Below are positions 22,036-34,325 of a DNA stretch of 64,000 nt, in pieces. Source of the stretch: Timema cristinae (lineage: Eukaryota > Arthropoda > Insecta > Phasmatodea > Timematidae); assembly GCA_039000515.1 (NCBI GenBank), contig JBCFYV010000012.1, positions 15,716,228 to 15,780,227 on the forward strand. The letters run 5' to 3'. The position numbers and the translations under genes were made by a program. How positions within the stretch are numbered: position 1 is the stretch's first letter; every line of letters begins with the position of its first letter. The notes under the pieces are model-generated. The model had not been told where the DNA came from. It searched no databases and saw only the letters and a list, made by a program, of their open reading frames with translations.

Positions 22036-22570
22036 AAAGGGATAAAATGGAAAATTGTAAAGAATGATAGGACACATAGATAATTATTAATTTACTTTAC
22101 ATAGATTCTCTTTTTACTTTCTCATTTAAAGAGAAAGTATTGTAATCGTGCAAATTTTTGACCTTGAAATTATAATGAATTTTAATGTTTTGTATAGTTG
22201 TGTCAAATCTCCAATATACTTTTGAATCCTAAATCTGAATCCTGAAAAAAATTATGAACCTCAGGGGAAATATAACTATAAAAGAAAAATATAAAATAGA
22301 AATAGTAACAAAATGTTAACATTAATTTTTAATATAATACATTAATTATAACATTCATACAGATATTATTTAAGTGTTGAATTACTGGTCTCGGTCTGGT
22401 TGCTTTGTTCATCCTATAATTGATTTTGAACCACCATTAAACAGTAATAAAGGACTAAGACAAAATTCACTTGATTTTTTTTAATTCCAAATATTATTTG
22501 TCCCAAGAAAGGGTATTTTATAGTTCTGTCGGTCCCCAATCACGGATCTGAAATGATTTAATGCGTTTTG
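22036..22570. other. non-coding stretch after the host gene
   Basis: AT-rich DNA downstream of the last exon; includes AATAAA at 22446. Nothing else recognised. Confidence 0.4.
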
Positions 22571-22924
22571 TCACGGCCGTCTTTAGTTACAGGCCAGAGT
22601 GTTAAATGTGGTAGCTCCACTTGTAATGACATCATGAGGCCTAGCAATCCGCTGGTTCTTGTGGAGAATTGTGTGAATATTTACTGTTTTCTTGATTTAA
22701 AAACTGATGAGCTTCTTTGAACGCTACCAACACTTAATCTAAACATGTTTTTCATGTATCATTTAACAAAAATAATTCAGAGGTTGAAAAATACAACAAA
22801 TAAACATGTAAATAATAGTTTTAAATAAATTTACTGTGTAAGGATTATATACCGTTCACAAACACGATTAGAATATTATAGTGAAATTTACAAAAGGGCA
22901 TTGGCTCAAAGCCTAGAAAGAGCA

Positions 22925-22990
22925 TTCATTGTTGCACTAATCCAAAGATCCCGGGTTCAATTTCCATGTCCAGGTGTAGCTCTTCAGCAC
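22925..22990 (+). repeat. tRNA-like SINE fragment, family 4
   Basis: GTTGCACTAATCCAAAGATC then CGGGTTCAATTTCC (B-box-like). Related sequence occurs at 27930-27995, as an inverted pair at 42403-42512, and in complement at 45228-45290. Confidence 0.5.
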
Positions 22991-23339
22991 ATGTTTTAAT
23001 AAAATTGACCTTGTTATTAAAGTAATTACTTTGAACACTTACCAGTCTTGGGAAATAGAATTTTGAAACATAACACTGTAAAGAGTTTAACTTTTCTTTT
23101 TTTCTGAATAAGAATTTTCACTGTGAAGTTTATAATTTCTTTACTTGATGTAGTTAATAGGAATTAACTTTACAAACTTTCACGAAACCAAAGAAAATAA
23201 TTGATGCAAGGAATTTCTGTAGAAAAAGTTGTTTATTTTGTTTAGTAGTGTGTCTAATTACCCGTTTGGATTATACACTTAAATACTAATTACGTTGGTA
23301 GTCTTGGAATTTAGGAAGGTTATATTTATATGAAGTGTA

Positions 23340-23490
23340 CTCGCATTTGCGCGGAGGGAGAATGGAAAACCATTTTGGGGAACACTCTCATCAGTACACC
23401 CAACTGAGATTCAAACCTTGATCTACCCGTCATCGGCAGTCTAGTCTACTCCAATAGTAGCGCCTTAGACTATGCGGCCACCAAAGCAGG
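23340..23490 (-). repeat. degraded tRNA-derived SINE head
   Basis: On the minus strand, GGCGCTACTATTGGAGTAG, then GACTGCCGATGACGGGTAGA, then AAGGTTTGAATCTCAG (B-box-like), then GTTTTCCATTCTCC. The order resembles family 3 heads. Body and tail are not clear. Confidence 0.5.
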
Positions 23491-24016
23491 TACACAGGAA
23501 AATTTGCTTCTGATGTTTGTGCTGAAGAAACTTATTTTCAAACTTTTATATAATTAATATCTACGTTATAGAATGTTAATTAACTTCAATTTGTTGATGG
23601 ACTAAGCTTAGTTAGTCCTCCTCTGGTAAGATCATTGAAATAGTTAGCGTCTGTATCATACCCAAATAAAAAAATCAATGGATTATCTTCATTCCAAACA
23701 AGAAGGTCATTTGTAATAAGTATAAATACAAATGTACACAACTGAGGATTCTTGAAAAATGTCAGCTGTTAGTCACTAATCACATCCACAAAATATTCAT
23801 CTATTGTGTGTTTTGCTACATGACACAAAACATAAGAAGCATGAATCTCTCAAAATTTCAACTCAAGTAAATTACACGAGAAACAAACATCCCACACAGT
23901 AAACAAACTGAACTAAATCAGCAATACTGCATGTGGCTGTGTTGTCGACCGGCCTCAATGCAGTGTTGCCAAACGTCAGTATTCCAGCCTGTAACTAAAG
24001 ATGGCCATGGCTTAGT

Positions 24017-25239
24017 TCTAACTTGATACTTAGATATTATATGACTACCTAACCTTGGGATTATTTATTTATTTGTTATTATTTTGATCTTAGCCCTTAA
24101 ACTAAGGATGGTTAACTGAAGAGAATTTTTTTTTATTACAATTTTTTCGAAGATGGTTTAAAGAATTTGGTTTTAAACAAATATCTAGGAAGTGGTTTAC
24201 CTTTCAAATAACACTGTATACTTGGTTTTGGGTAAAAAAAATTGTCTAAGGGTAGTTAACCAATTTGTGATTTTTGAAAATTTGTATTTTTAAAATAGTT
24301 CTAATGGTTTTATTTAAGATTTAAATTTAGGGAGTTTTCTGACTTCTCAAATAAACCTGTATGATACTTGAATTTTGATAAATATAAATTGTTTAGTGGT
24401 AATTTACTCTTCTTTTTTTTAGTTTTCAATTTTAAAAATGGCACTAATGATTCGACTCCATCTCACTGTCCTACCAACACTTAGTGTCCTTCACAACTAC
24501 TTTTTTACCATGATCATAACATTTATGTGTCAAAACATGTCGGAATAAGTATTCCAGCTTCCTTTTAATGCTGGAAATGCAAAAAGGAGTAATGGGACAA
24601 GAAATAACAGATAAGACTTAGAATATTACAAAAGTTTTCCACATCAATTATATTCATTTTCAAATGGTTAACCTGTAAATTAAAATTTTATACTTGTCAA
24701 CGCTAATACCTAGCTATACTTTAAACATTGTTTCATTGAATACTGCATATCTTAAAGTCATTCTATATTAATACTCTATCAATTAATCATAATCTATTTG
24801 CAGATGTCAACATTTTAACCCAAATTTTTATAATTTGAATTCTGAACTTACATGAACTTAAACATTGTATTGTCTAACCTATTTTATTATTTGTAAGGTT
24901 TAAAACATTTTTAACGTATAAAACATTTTTAACGTATTTTATGTATTTTAGATTTATCATCACCTGATATACTGCCAAATTGATGATGAATTATTTATTA
25001 AATATGTAATGTTCACTATTTGACATGTTATTATCATAGTTAAGCTAATCTGCAATTTTATTTCATCACATCAACTAACTTAACAAAATTTATCAAGCAA
25101 CTCTTTTTGTATATTTCTGAGCAATATATCTAAGTCTTAAATTATAAATCAAATCCACTCCTTACTTTCAACTTGTTTAGAATGTTTTTAAAATGGTATT
25201 TAACTATTGATTAATCATATTGATAAGTTACCTTAATCA
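24017..25239. other. non-coding stretch, short tandem duplication
   Basis: AT-rich. Near 24901-24940 an 18-base unit TAAAACATTTTTAACGTA is repeated twice in tandem. No gene recognised. Confidence 0.4.
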
Positions 25240-25500
25240 CTAATGCATTGATACAAATGTGGATTTTCTTTTTCCATTTTTCTGAATAAAACACCTTGGT
25301 GCTTCTTTTATATCGCTGCTATCCAATATGTCTTTGTGCATATGACAAACTGCAACTTGATTTAGTTGTTTTTGTGTCGTACTTGATCTTAAGTAGGTTT
25401 TTAGTCTACACAGCGAACTAAAACTTATTTCTACCTCACAAGATGAACTTGGTAACACAAGAAGTAGACGAATTAATGTTTCATCATTTGAAAATTAATT
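25240..25500 (-). pseudogene. hAT transposase C-terminal (dimerisation) remnant
   Basis: The minus-strand frame reads VEISFSSLCRLKTYLRSSTT followed by LNQVAVCHMHKDI. It matches the AERSFS.LRRLKT.LRS.M....L..LALL.IH block near the end of hAT transposases of the zinc-finger MYM-like group. A short upstream LLLVLPSS also fits. The rest of the transposase is missing. A GC-rich end lies at about 25978-26020, so this is an internally deleted element. Confidence 0.75.
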
Positions 25501-25977
25501 ATGTTCACTAAGGTGTGTGTAGTAGCCCTCGCAGTTGGTAGTTGAAAACAGCAGGTTGGGAGGTTTTGGAAGATGGGATTGGTAAATTAAACTACTTTGT
25601 GACATTTCTGAAAAGCAACAGATTTATGGAGAAATCCATTGACTTGGCAACACAGGCTGGAACTAATCACTGAAATAAAGAAACACAGAGGGTATAATTC
25701 CTTCTAGGAAAACTGAAGGTTTGGGAAGAAAAAGGAACTATTTCCAAGACAAATATTAATCATAAGTGATCTTGTCTAATGAATCTCAGAAGTTAGAAAG
25801 TAAAGCGTCATTCATAATTAACTAAGAAGTTGAGCTGCAAAATATATACCATATTATTAACAAATATGTTGTACTAGCATTTTTAATATTGAAATTCATT
25901 TATTTACATCCCCAATGTCAGAACCAGTTTTCTCCAAACTCAGTACTTTATTGAAAGTTTTCTTTCTTAGCAGATTA

Positions 25978-26020
25978 TAAGGGGGGAGGGGGGGACCCCC
26001 TCACTAGCCACGGCTGTGCA
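25978..26020. repeat. GC-rich hAT-type terminal sequence
   Basis: GGGGGGAGGGGGGGACCCCC followed by TCACTAGCCACGGCTGTG resembles hAT termini with G-run subterminal sequence. It lies about 520 bp upstream, in coding direction, of the minus-strand hAT remnant and is probably its end. The opposite end was not found. Confidence 0.45.
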
Positions 26021-26867
26021 CTACTCCGGCACTCACAGCAGGTCGCATATCAGGCAGGGGTATGTTTCACCAGTGAGCACAGTGTATTAAATGCTCCTAA
26101 TTAATGGACTCTGAATTGAGACAGTGTGTCCTGGGTTCCTGTATGGAACATGTTACCTGTTGCCTCAAAGTCTTGTTATGAATTGGTGAAATGTAACTGT
26201 AGGAGCCAAAGTGGATGTAGTGGTAGATGTGCATGCAGAAAGGCACGTTGGAATCGCAAAGAACTCTGTGGATGTCAATGTTTGAATATGGCATAAGCAA
26301 CGGCATCTTTCATAATGATGTCATAATGTCATATTTCATATAATATGCCATTTTGCATAAAAAATATATGTATTTTAGTATGTATTTAGTACACATGTAT
26401 AGTTTTCAAAATAATAACTTAATGAATAGTTTTTAAATGTTAAGAGATATACCAGTAAAATGTTATATTGTGAATAAATAAATTGTCTATTTGTATTACC
26501 TGTACTCGAAGATGTATATTTACATACCAAAAGTGTTATCCTAAGTGCTTTAAAAGCCAAGATATCGGTAATATACCTATATTTAAATATGACTACTGGA
26601 GAAGGTGGCTCCTATCGAACATTGTAAGTTAAGGCCCTATGTAGCATGTGGGAAAAAAATGTGCTTTTGTCGTGTGCGTGCATGTGTGTGCATTTTCATG
26701 CTAAGCTGTCTTACCATTACTGGATTTGCTGTGTTAACACTGTTAAACACAGAGTAGGCTACCCCTGAAAAGATTCAGGAGGATTTGTCACCCTTTGGAA
26801 TTTTTCTTTTCTGTTAATTACTTAAATTTGTTTAGTTATCAATGAATGATAATGTTTCCCTTTTCAG
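26021..26867. other. non-coding stretch, no feature seen
   Basis: AT-rich DNA; ends in a good acceptor-like CCCTTTTCAG that defines the next candidate exon. Confidence 0.4.
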
Positions 26868-26923
26868 ATAGCCTATTGAGCCTGGAGAGGTGTTGCAAGT
26901 ATTCGTTGACACGTTTGTTGTGA
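26868..26923 (+). CDS. candidate second alternative terminal exon of the host gene
   Basis: Acceptor GTTTCCCTTTTCAG. Joined to the exon ending at 20267 (which donates one base), the frame reads NSLLSLERCCKYSLTRLL and stops at TGA 26921-26923. AATAAA at 27155-27160 could end a 3' UTR. It would replace the 21456-21577 exon. Another frame of the same segment is open for about 38 codons. Weak evidence; it may be an exon of something else or chance. Confidence 0.3.
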
Positions 26924-28228
26924 CATTGAAAGACGAACACAGCGAGTCTCGACAAATTTTATTATACTCTACAGTTGTTGATTCCTGAAAAATTAGAAGA
27001 TTAAAGGTATTCCTAAAAGCACTTCACTATGGAAACATTCTAGTCTTCAAGATTATTTACTGTTTTGATTATATTTGCTTCGAAATTAAATGTAAGATTT
27101 GTTGAAGTAAAAACAGTTCTATATTACAATATGTTTGTTTGTGTTCTTATTAATAATAAACATGTTGCGTAATAATAGATTTATAGTTTAGATAATTTTG
27201 GATAAAAGAAAAGAAGGCCAGGAATCTCCTTCAAATGGCAATCTTGTGCTTAAATTAGTCATCCTTGATTGAACACGGCACCATTACATTGGAATGGAAA
27301 AATAATGCATTGTCTTCATTAATCTCAGTTTTGTTTCAAGCCTGGCTTTGAAGTAAACCATGTTTTGCTCAATTTTACTTTATAGTAGAGAAAAATTTAG
27401 TTGTCAAGAGAATGTTCTATTTTATAGTAACATTAAATAATCGAGTAAAAAAACTATACTGAATTATATTATTATTGGGAATTTTAAGGATAAGGTCCAA
27501 CTTACCGTTGCGAGAATTTAATTGTTTTGAAAATCTAAAAAGCACACTACACATACAAACACACATATTTTGTTAGTGCTTTATGTTGTTGATGTTGTAA
27601 ATATTTTATGAATAATGGTTTGTTGTTTTTCTAGTCACATAATATTGGCACAAAGCTCAAAACCTTGTCTAAAATTATTATAATTCAAATTTAATCCATA
27701 TAGACCCATAATAATGATGGACTTGCATGTTAAATTTTGCTACAAGGTAAACAAACTGTTGATTGTAATTATTACAACCAACAATTGTTTAGCTTGCAAC
27801 AAAAGGCCTCACGATTCACAATGGTGTGATGTGGTTGTGGATAGCTCCCAAGTAGCTGAGCCATAAAGATTCTGCTTTTAATAATGGAGTAGAATGTGAT
27901 TATAAGCCTTAAATACAATATTGGCAAATTGTTGCACTAATCCAAAGATCCTGGGTCAATTTCTCTCTAGAAGTGTAATTTTTCAACTAAATTGAAAATA
28001 CTTTACCTCAAATATTACTCTGTGTTGGCATATATATATTTTGTACTAACTTCAACATGTGTGGAATCTTTTGCTAGGTACACAAACCCTTAATAGAATA
28101 TTAAGGTAGGGATGCAACCAAGAGTGGTGGGGGGGCACTAAGGTACCGAATGATTGAAATCTAATTGGTTTTATCTTATATCAGGCACATTTTGGTACAG
28201 ATAAGAATTATTGGACCTTGGTCAAGAG
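26924..28228. other. non-coding stretch with a SINE fragment
   Basis: AT-rich DNA. 27930-27995 is a degraded family 4 SINE piece (GTTGCACTAATCCAAAGATC). AATAAA at 27155-27160. Nothing else recognised. Confidence 0.4.
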
Positions 28229-28911
28229 CAGCGATGTAAAATACTCAGATACTTATTTTTGCAGGTAAATACCCAGGGTACTTATCCAAAATGGGTATTT
28301 TATTAGGTAGTTAAAGGTTGTTTTTTTCGGGTTTAACTGCTTATGTACCCTTGAACAGTTTATTAATGACATATAATTACTAAGTTGAATAGTATGAAAG
28401 AGATTGAAATGAATAAGTAAGAATTTAGCTCATTATCTTAAAAAGTCGGTATTTCAAGTTGACTAGTAGAATAGTTTCTTAATCTAAACCCTTTCAATAT
28501 GATTTTTTTAAATATCAGTAGTGCAATACAAAAAAAACCACAATGATTATGTTTTATCTTGCATAGACATTTCCTATCGGTATACAATTTTCTTATGATA
28601 AAGGTAAACAATACAATTACACCATTCTGGAAAATCGCTTATTTTAGATCAAAATAGTTTTCATTACTCATTAATTTACAATATTAAAGATATATTACAG
28701 CTCCTCAATATTTTATCATGTAAATGTTATAGTCATCTCAATTTGAAAGTGATTGACTCTTCATTGTCAGAATCATTTTAGCTGGGTTCATCTTCAAATT
28801 CTTCTGTTTCTGAATCTACTTTTCTATTTTTCTGTTTCCTTTCCATCTTCTGAATTTTCTCCTAATCTAATATGCTTAGTTTGGTAGACATGGTAATTTC
28901 ATTTGTACTTG

Positions 28912-29240
28912 CGGCAGTGGACCTAAAGTCACAACACCTAAACTAAACTTTATAACACCTAATTTCATAAGATCTAACTTTATAACACCTAATTTTATCT
29001 CATAACTTCACTAGACCTGAATGCACTGGACCTAAAATTAATTTTTCATAGTTTATTTTAAAATATCATCTGTTCAAACAGGCAGTGGACCTAAAGTCAC
29101 AACACCTAAACTTTATGATAGCTAACTTCATAAGACCTAACTTCACTGGACCTAATTTTATAAGACCCAAACCCCACAAGACCTAACCATGCAAGCCAAA
29201 ATTCACAAGACCTAACTTTATAAGGCATGCCGGCATAAGT
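28912..29240. repeat. degenerate GACCTAA minisatellite / MITE
   Basis: Begins GGCAGTGGACCTAAAGTCAC and continues as diverged units such as ATAAGACCTAACTT, ATAACACCTAA and CACTGGACCTAA. The same family lies at 34065-34325, which ends TTAGGTCCACTGC, the inverse of the start here. So ends are inverted while the inside is tandem. Confidence 0.65.
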
Positions 29241-29259
29241 CCTAAAACAACATTATTTT

Positions 29260-29400
29260 TAACACAGACAAAGGCATCAGTCCTGTCTTGTCTAGTTTTC
29301 TGAGCAATGGGAGGTCAGAGTTCAAGTCCTGCTGGGTGTATCGCACTCATCAAGTAAGAATGGGTGCCTTCCATTTATCTTTAATTTGCTAACCGACTTG
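29260..29400 (+). repeat. degraded tRNA-derived SINE head
   Basis: GGCATCAGTCCTGTCTTGTC, then GAGCAATGGGAGGTCAGAG, then TTCAAGTCCTGCTGGGTG (B-box-like). Similar layout at 32140-32220. Body not clear. Confidence 0.4.
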
Positions 29401-30880
29401 GATTACGATAGTTGTTTCAATGTTTATGAATGGCTTAAGTTGAAAATCAAGATATAAGACATACCTTTGGAGATAAAATGCTTTAATAAACATAGCCACA
29501 ACACTTGGAATGTGGAATAACGTCAAGCTCAACTAATTTAGTTGGCCGCTAACAAGGAAGTTGGGATTAGAATTTTGGCCGAGCGTACCAAGAAAATTTT
29601 ACTAGATAATCTATCACTCTCTTTTCAAGCAAATGTGGGAACATTTCCACTAAATAATTCTTTTCTCAGACAATTTAAAATAGTGAAATAAAATGCTGAT
29701 AGTTCTAATGAGAAGTAAGATGAAAATCTCTGACGGGCAGGATTGCCTCAATGTTAATAATCTCGACTGACGTGCTCAGCTTTTATTTAGGAAGTTAATG
29801 TCCATCCATCCTGTTCAAGTAGTATGCTAGGAGTTTTTCCCCCACATATTTGTCTACTCAACCTTTGTTCATGAATTTCACCGTATTTAAAATAAAAAAA
29901 TATCAAACATTTATTGTTGGGACATAATTATTATTAACTAAAAAATAAAATTTTAATGTGCAATAATCGTGGTCCATACATTTATCACATATTTACTAGC
30001 ATGCTCGGGCTATCCACATATTTACATAATAATGTAAAAAAGAGAAATGTAGAATTTAGAGGAAATACACTCATTCGTGTGGAATAGGAGTGAAACAATG
30101 TATTTAAGCTCATGCTCAGCTCAGTACACTTTTCTGGGATTTTAACCCGGTCTTCCCCTCACCAACAATTCAGTCTAGTGTTTGAATCATTCGATTACCT
30201 TTGCGGGCTACAGTGCAGTCAGTTATTGAGGGAACAAAACAAATATTAATATTAGATGCTTATATTTTACCAGCTTAATCTCATGACATATGACATTAGC
30301 AAACTTCACTTATTTGTTGAATTAATTAATGAGTTATTCTTATTAAAATACATATTATATGTTATATTTTAACCGTCGAAAGTCTTGAGAACCACATCAA
30401 TCACATACATATGTAGCCTATATATGTATATCTTATAAAATGTGAGTTTTTTTATTTTCTTGAATGCCAAAGTATGTTAAAATTAGGACCTAATATATTA
30501 ATTACCCTTTATTAATCACTTTGGAAAATTCAAAATGACCTTCAAAATATTGGAATTTGAGATGGCCGCCGCCAAAATCAAAGAGGGCCACTCCTATACA
30601 TTGTAAGCAGAGGTAGAGCCCATTGATCTCTATAGTATAACTGGATGGACATCTGTGGCTAAAATTGTCGAGCTGTCGTCCAAACACCATTGTGTAAGAG
30701 AGAAGGAAATCTTCGGGTATCTCTTTCTCTCTTACACCCATACAAAGCAATGTGGCATTTCGACATCATTCTCTAATTTTTATGAATATATAAGATATAT
30801 CATTGTATGATTAGTTAAACTAAATAAATGGGTTAGTAAAAGGTTTGAAGAGCATAACTAAGTCCAACATTCATGACCTG
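29401..30880. other. non-coding stretch with possible minus-strand SINE
   Basis: AT-rich. About 30060-30220 looks like a minus-strand SINE (complement AGACCGGGTTAAAATCCCAG as B box). No gene recognised; open frames have no family motifs. Confidence 0.35.
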
Positions 30881-30889
30881 TTTCTTTAA

Positions 30890-31500
30890 AAAAAAAAGTT
30901 GATTTAGGCTAAAATAGTAACACATCCTACAAGCCTATAAACTAAATGATCGTTTGAACGTAAGACTTCTACACAAAGTTGTCATTCGAACAAAAGTAAC
31001 CAGCTTTTAGTGACCTTATTTCATTATAGTTATTTAACATTAAATATAATACGGTTTCTGAAAGCAACATACAAGTTGAGTGCAAACTTTAAATAAATTG
31101 TAATATAGTAATACCGCCTATGAGCCCTATAACCTAAATGATAATTTGAATGTAAAACTACTACAAAAAGTTTGTTATTCAAACACACATAATTAGGTTT
31201 TAAGCTACCTATTTCATTATAGTTTGCAAATATTAAATATAATATGAATTCTGAAATCATTAGCTTATAAAATCTAAAAGCCAACTTTATTTTATTGTAA
31301 TATAGTTATATTACATACAAGCCTATAAACTAAACGATAATTTGAATGAAAACTACTACACAAAGCTTGTCATTCAAAGAAAAGTAATTAAGTTTGAAGC
31401 TACCTTTTTTAATTTTAGATATAAAACTTTAAAATAATATAATATTGTGTCTGAAAACCAATATATAAGCTAATAACCCATTTTAAATATATTGTAACTT
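30890..31500. repeat. three-copy tandem repeat, unit about 190-200 bp
   Basis: GCCTATAAACTAAATGAT (30933) recurs as GCCCTATAACCTAAATGAT (31123) and GCCTATAAACTAAACGAT (31321). Each is followed by AATTTGAATG, CTACTACA, CAAAG.TTGTCATTC and TTTCATTATAG-type blocks in the same order. Units are diverged, so this is an old local duplication or short satellite array. Confidence 0.75.
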
Positions 31501-33523
31501 AGTCTTGGGCGAATGTAAACAACATGGGCCTTAATATTTCAATATTAAAATATGTTATTCTTATTTGTACAGTATTACCTTTAAAGCTGAATTGTATATC
31601 CTTTAATGTAAATGTGTCTTCAATCAAGTGGGGTATAGCTAGAACATTGAAGGAAAAAAAACGTTAAATTTGTCCCCTTACTAGCAATCAGACGACAAAT
31701 TTAGCGTCACGATTTGGCCCATTGCAAGGCGTGTGTTTATGTCCATCCAATATAGCATAGATATCATATCACTGGTGGAGCCAGACCCCTAAGTCCAACA
31801 ACACGACCTCATGATGACGAATTACCTACGCCCAGAAACAAATTTACATTATCTCTACAGGTGAATGCTGATGCACTTGACCTATTCCTAATACCTCCTC
31901 TACACCACATCCTCAACACCCTGACCCCATAATGGCAACTTATCCTCGTCTGAACGCCCCACGAACATGACACCCCGGATCAAAAAGCATTATTATTCAC
32001 CATCAACACACTGATAATTGGGACATTCCAATATTAAGATAAATTGTTTGTAGGTTTTATAGTAGGTGGAGGTTAGTTAGGTATCATATTTGGGGTGTTA
32101 GTAGTATGTTGACCCACCTCATGGGGCATCATTGACCAAGACGTTAATCTCTTTGGTCTAATTTTCTAATGGTGGGGAGGTTGGGATTTGAATCCTAGCT
32201 GGGTGTGATTGTTTTGTTTTTTTTCTAAATGTTTTCTCCTCTCCCTTTACACAAATCCGAATTCTATAACTCAACCTTTATCGTCTAAGTATACCCTATT
32301 CGGATAAAACACATAGACAGACCAGTTGACAAGATAATAAAAAGGTAAGCCTAATCTGTTTGAGATGCCTCAACAAAACTTTAATAATGTAAACCTATTT
32401 AAACTGAATTGTACATACAGTAGTAAATTACTATCCACATTGGGCTGTAGTCCTACGAAATATTGCTGCCAAGACTGGAAATAACCAAAATAGGCCATAC
32501 CTAGCTGAATGTTTACATGCAGTTTGGTTTAGGCCTTGGTTTATTAATCATAAAAGGTTTACTAAATTTTTCTGAAACCGATAATTATTACTAGTAGTTA
32601 CACCTAATTATCCTGAAATGAATAAATTACAAACAACTCATTATAGAGAAATATAATATCCTTATATTCTTAATCATTTAACTAAAGTCTCAAGAATGCC
32701 CTTTAAATAAAATATGTATTTATTATTTTTCACCATCCAAACCACCAACTCTTTCACTTTATTGTTAACTTAGTAGGACAACTGGGTATAAATGAGAATT
32801 GTTATGACATTAAGTTGTCGAAAATATTCATTGCAAACACTATTTTTGATAGTTCTTAAATGCTTTTATCAACTTTAAAATACTAGGGTTTTATTTTCTA
32901 AGATCTTAACACAACATTTTACACTTGTTCCAGTATCAACACAAATTTATCACAAACAAAGCATTGGGTCGTAAAACATACATACATATTTTTAAAATAA
33001 GTTTCTTTATTGGCCAACAGCTCATACTAATTCATTTCTCCATGTGACATTACTATTTGAATCCATATTTCACATTATAATTTTTTGACTAAAATATGTT
33101 GTGTGTATTTAATAATGTAGGCCAAGTATTTTTTCATTTCAAACCGTAGACAAACAAAATGATACAAGAGATATATTAAATTAAGCTAGGTTAAATGTTT
33201 CTTGCAAATAATGTGACTTGGGATCAGCTGTTTGTGAAAATAAAAACATATGAATAACGTTCAGTCATGAATACCAGCATTCTTGAAATAAATTTACCTA
33301 ATGTATAGCCTCTAACTTCTTATTCTATGAAAAAGTGTTGCCAACTGTTGACGCTAGAATCAAAGTCAAAGCTAAAACTAGCAGACGATACAAAGTTTGG
33401 TGGTCATAATAACCCAAAGGCTATCTTTTTCTCGAAAGTGAAGCTAACTAGTGGTAGCAACTAAATTTGCGTCGAATGGTCATAATATCCCTAAGACCCT
33501 ATAACAGTGAATTCCCTCCTTCC
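31501..33523. other. non-coding stretch with SINE-like pieces
   Basis: About 31855-31905 (GCTGATGCACTTGACCTATT) resembles 33680-33725 (GCTGATGCACCCAACTTATT). About 32125-32220 is a SINE head-like piece (GGGATTTGAATCCTAGCTGG). No coding gene recognised. Confidence 0.4.
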
Positions 33524-33581
33524 CCCTTCGCTTAAATCCTCTCGCCCCTTCTCCCTTCGCTTAAATCCTCTCGCCCCTTCT
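33524..33581. repeat. 29-bp perfect tandem duplication in C-rich tract
   Basis: The 29-base unit beginning CCCTTCGCTTAAATCCTCTC occurs at 33524-33552 and again at 33553-33581. It sits in a pyrimidine-rich tract (about 33505-33760) unusual for the window. Confidence 0.85.
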
Positions 33582-34064
33582 CCCTATTCCTTCAACCCCT
33601 ATCCCTTAACCATCCTTTCCCACGCCCAACTTCTTAAACCCCCTTTACCCTCCCACCCACCATTCTCTCTCCAGGCGATTGCTGATGCACCCAACTTATT
33701 CCGATTACATCCTCCACACTAAACCTCTCTCTATCATACACCCAATTACTTGAACCCATCTTTCCCTTCCCTGGAATCCTAGTTCTCAGAGTCGATAACA
33801 GTGAATTACACTCTCCCAACCTGTGCAGGTCTCGACAAGCTTTCCACCCTCTTCCCCTGGCTCCATACCCTCCATCCTCTAACCCTTACGGCAATAGAGA
33901 TGGTGGCATGGAATTAAAATAGAATTAAAATCTTATTAAATAGAATTAAAATTATATTTAACCTTATAGTGGGGTGTGGAAATACAAAATGGCTCCCTAC
34001 CACCCTTGTATGCAACCTATGCAGGTTCTGACATGCAACCTCAAATATGGAGGATGGAAGTTAT
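33582..34064. other. pyrimidine-rich non-coding stretch
   Basis: C/T-rich DNA with short open frames on both strands that look like composition artefacts. No motif. Confidence 0.4.
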
Positions 34065-34325
34065 AATTTATTACACCTAGCCTTATAAGATCTAACGGCA
34101 CAGGACCTAAATGCTATAAGAACTAAACCCCATAAGACCTAACTTTATAAGACCTCACTTCACTGGACCTAAAATTCATTTTTCATAGATTACTTTAAAA
34201 TATTCTTAACTGTTCCAACAGGCAGTGAACCTAAAGGCAGACCTAACTTCACTGGACCTAATTTTATAAGACCTAAAGTCATAGCTCCTAAACTTTAGGT
34301 CTTGTAAAATTAGGTCCACTGCATG
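34065..34325. repeat. second GACCTAA minisatellite / MITE copy
   Basis: Units like ATAAGACCTAACTTTATAAG and TTCACTGGACCTAA. It shares ATTTTTCATAGATTACTTTAAAATAT-like spacers with 28912-29240, and ends TTAGGTCCACTGCATG. It directly follows the C-terminal end of the hAT transposase relic. Confidence 0.65.

Larger units (their letters stand above)
22571..24016. mobile_element. DNA transposon remnant with GGCC..TAGTTACAGGC ends
   Basis: The left end CACGGCCGTCTTTAGTTACAG and the right end (complement CATGGCCATCTTTAGTTACA) are inverted over about 25 bases. No transposase frame was recognised between them, and SINE fragments lie inside (22925-22990, 23340-23490). Superfamily unclear; target duplication not resolved. 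Confidence 0.55.

Noticed and set aside
33505..33820. Possible coding exon in the C-rich tract
   Set aside because: Open frames come from pyrimidine-rich composition and a 29-bp tandem duplication; no splice sites or motif.
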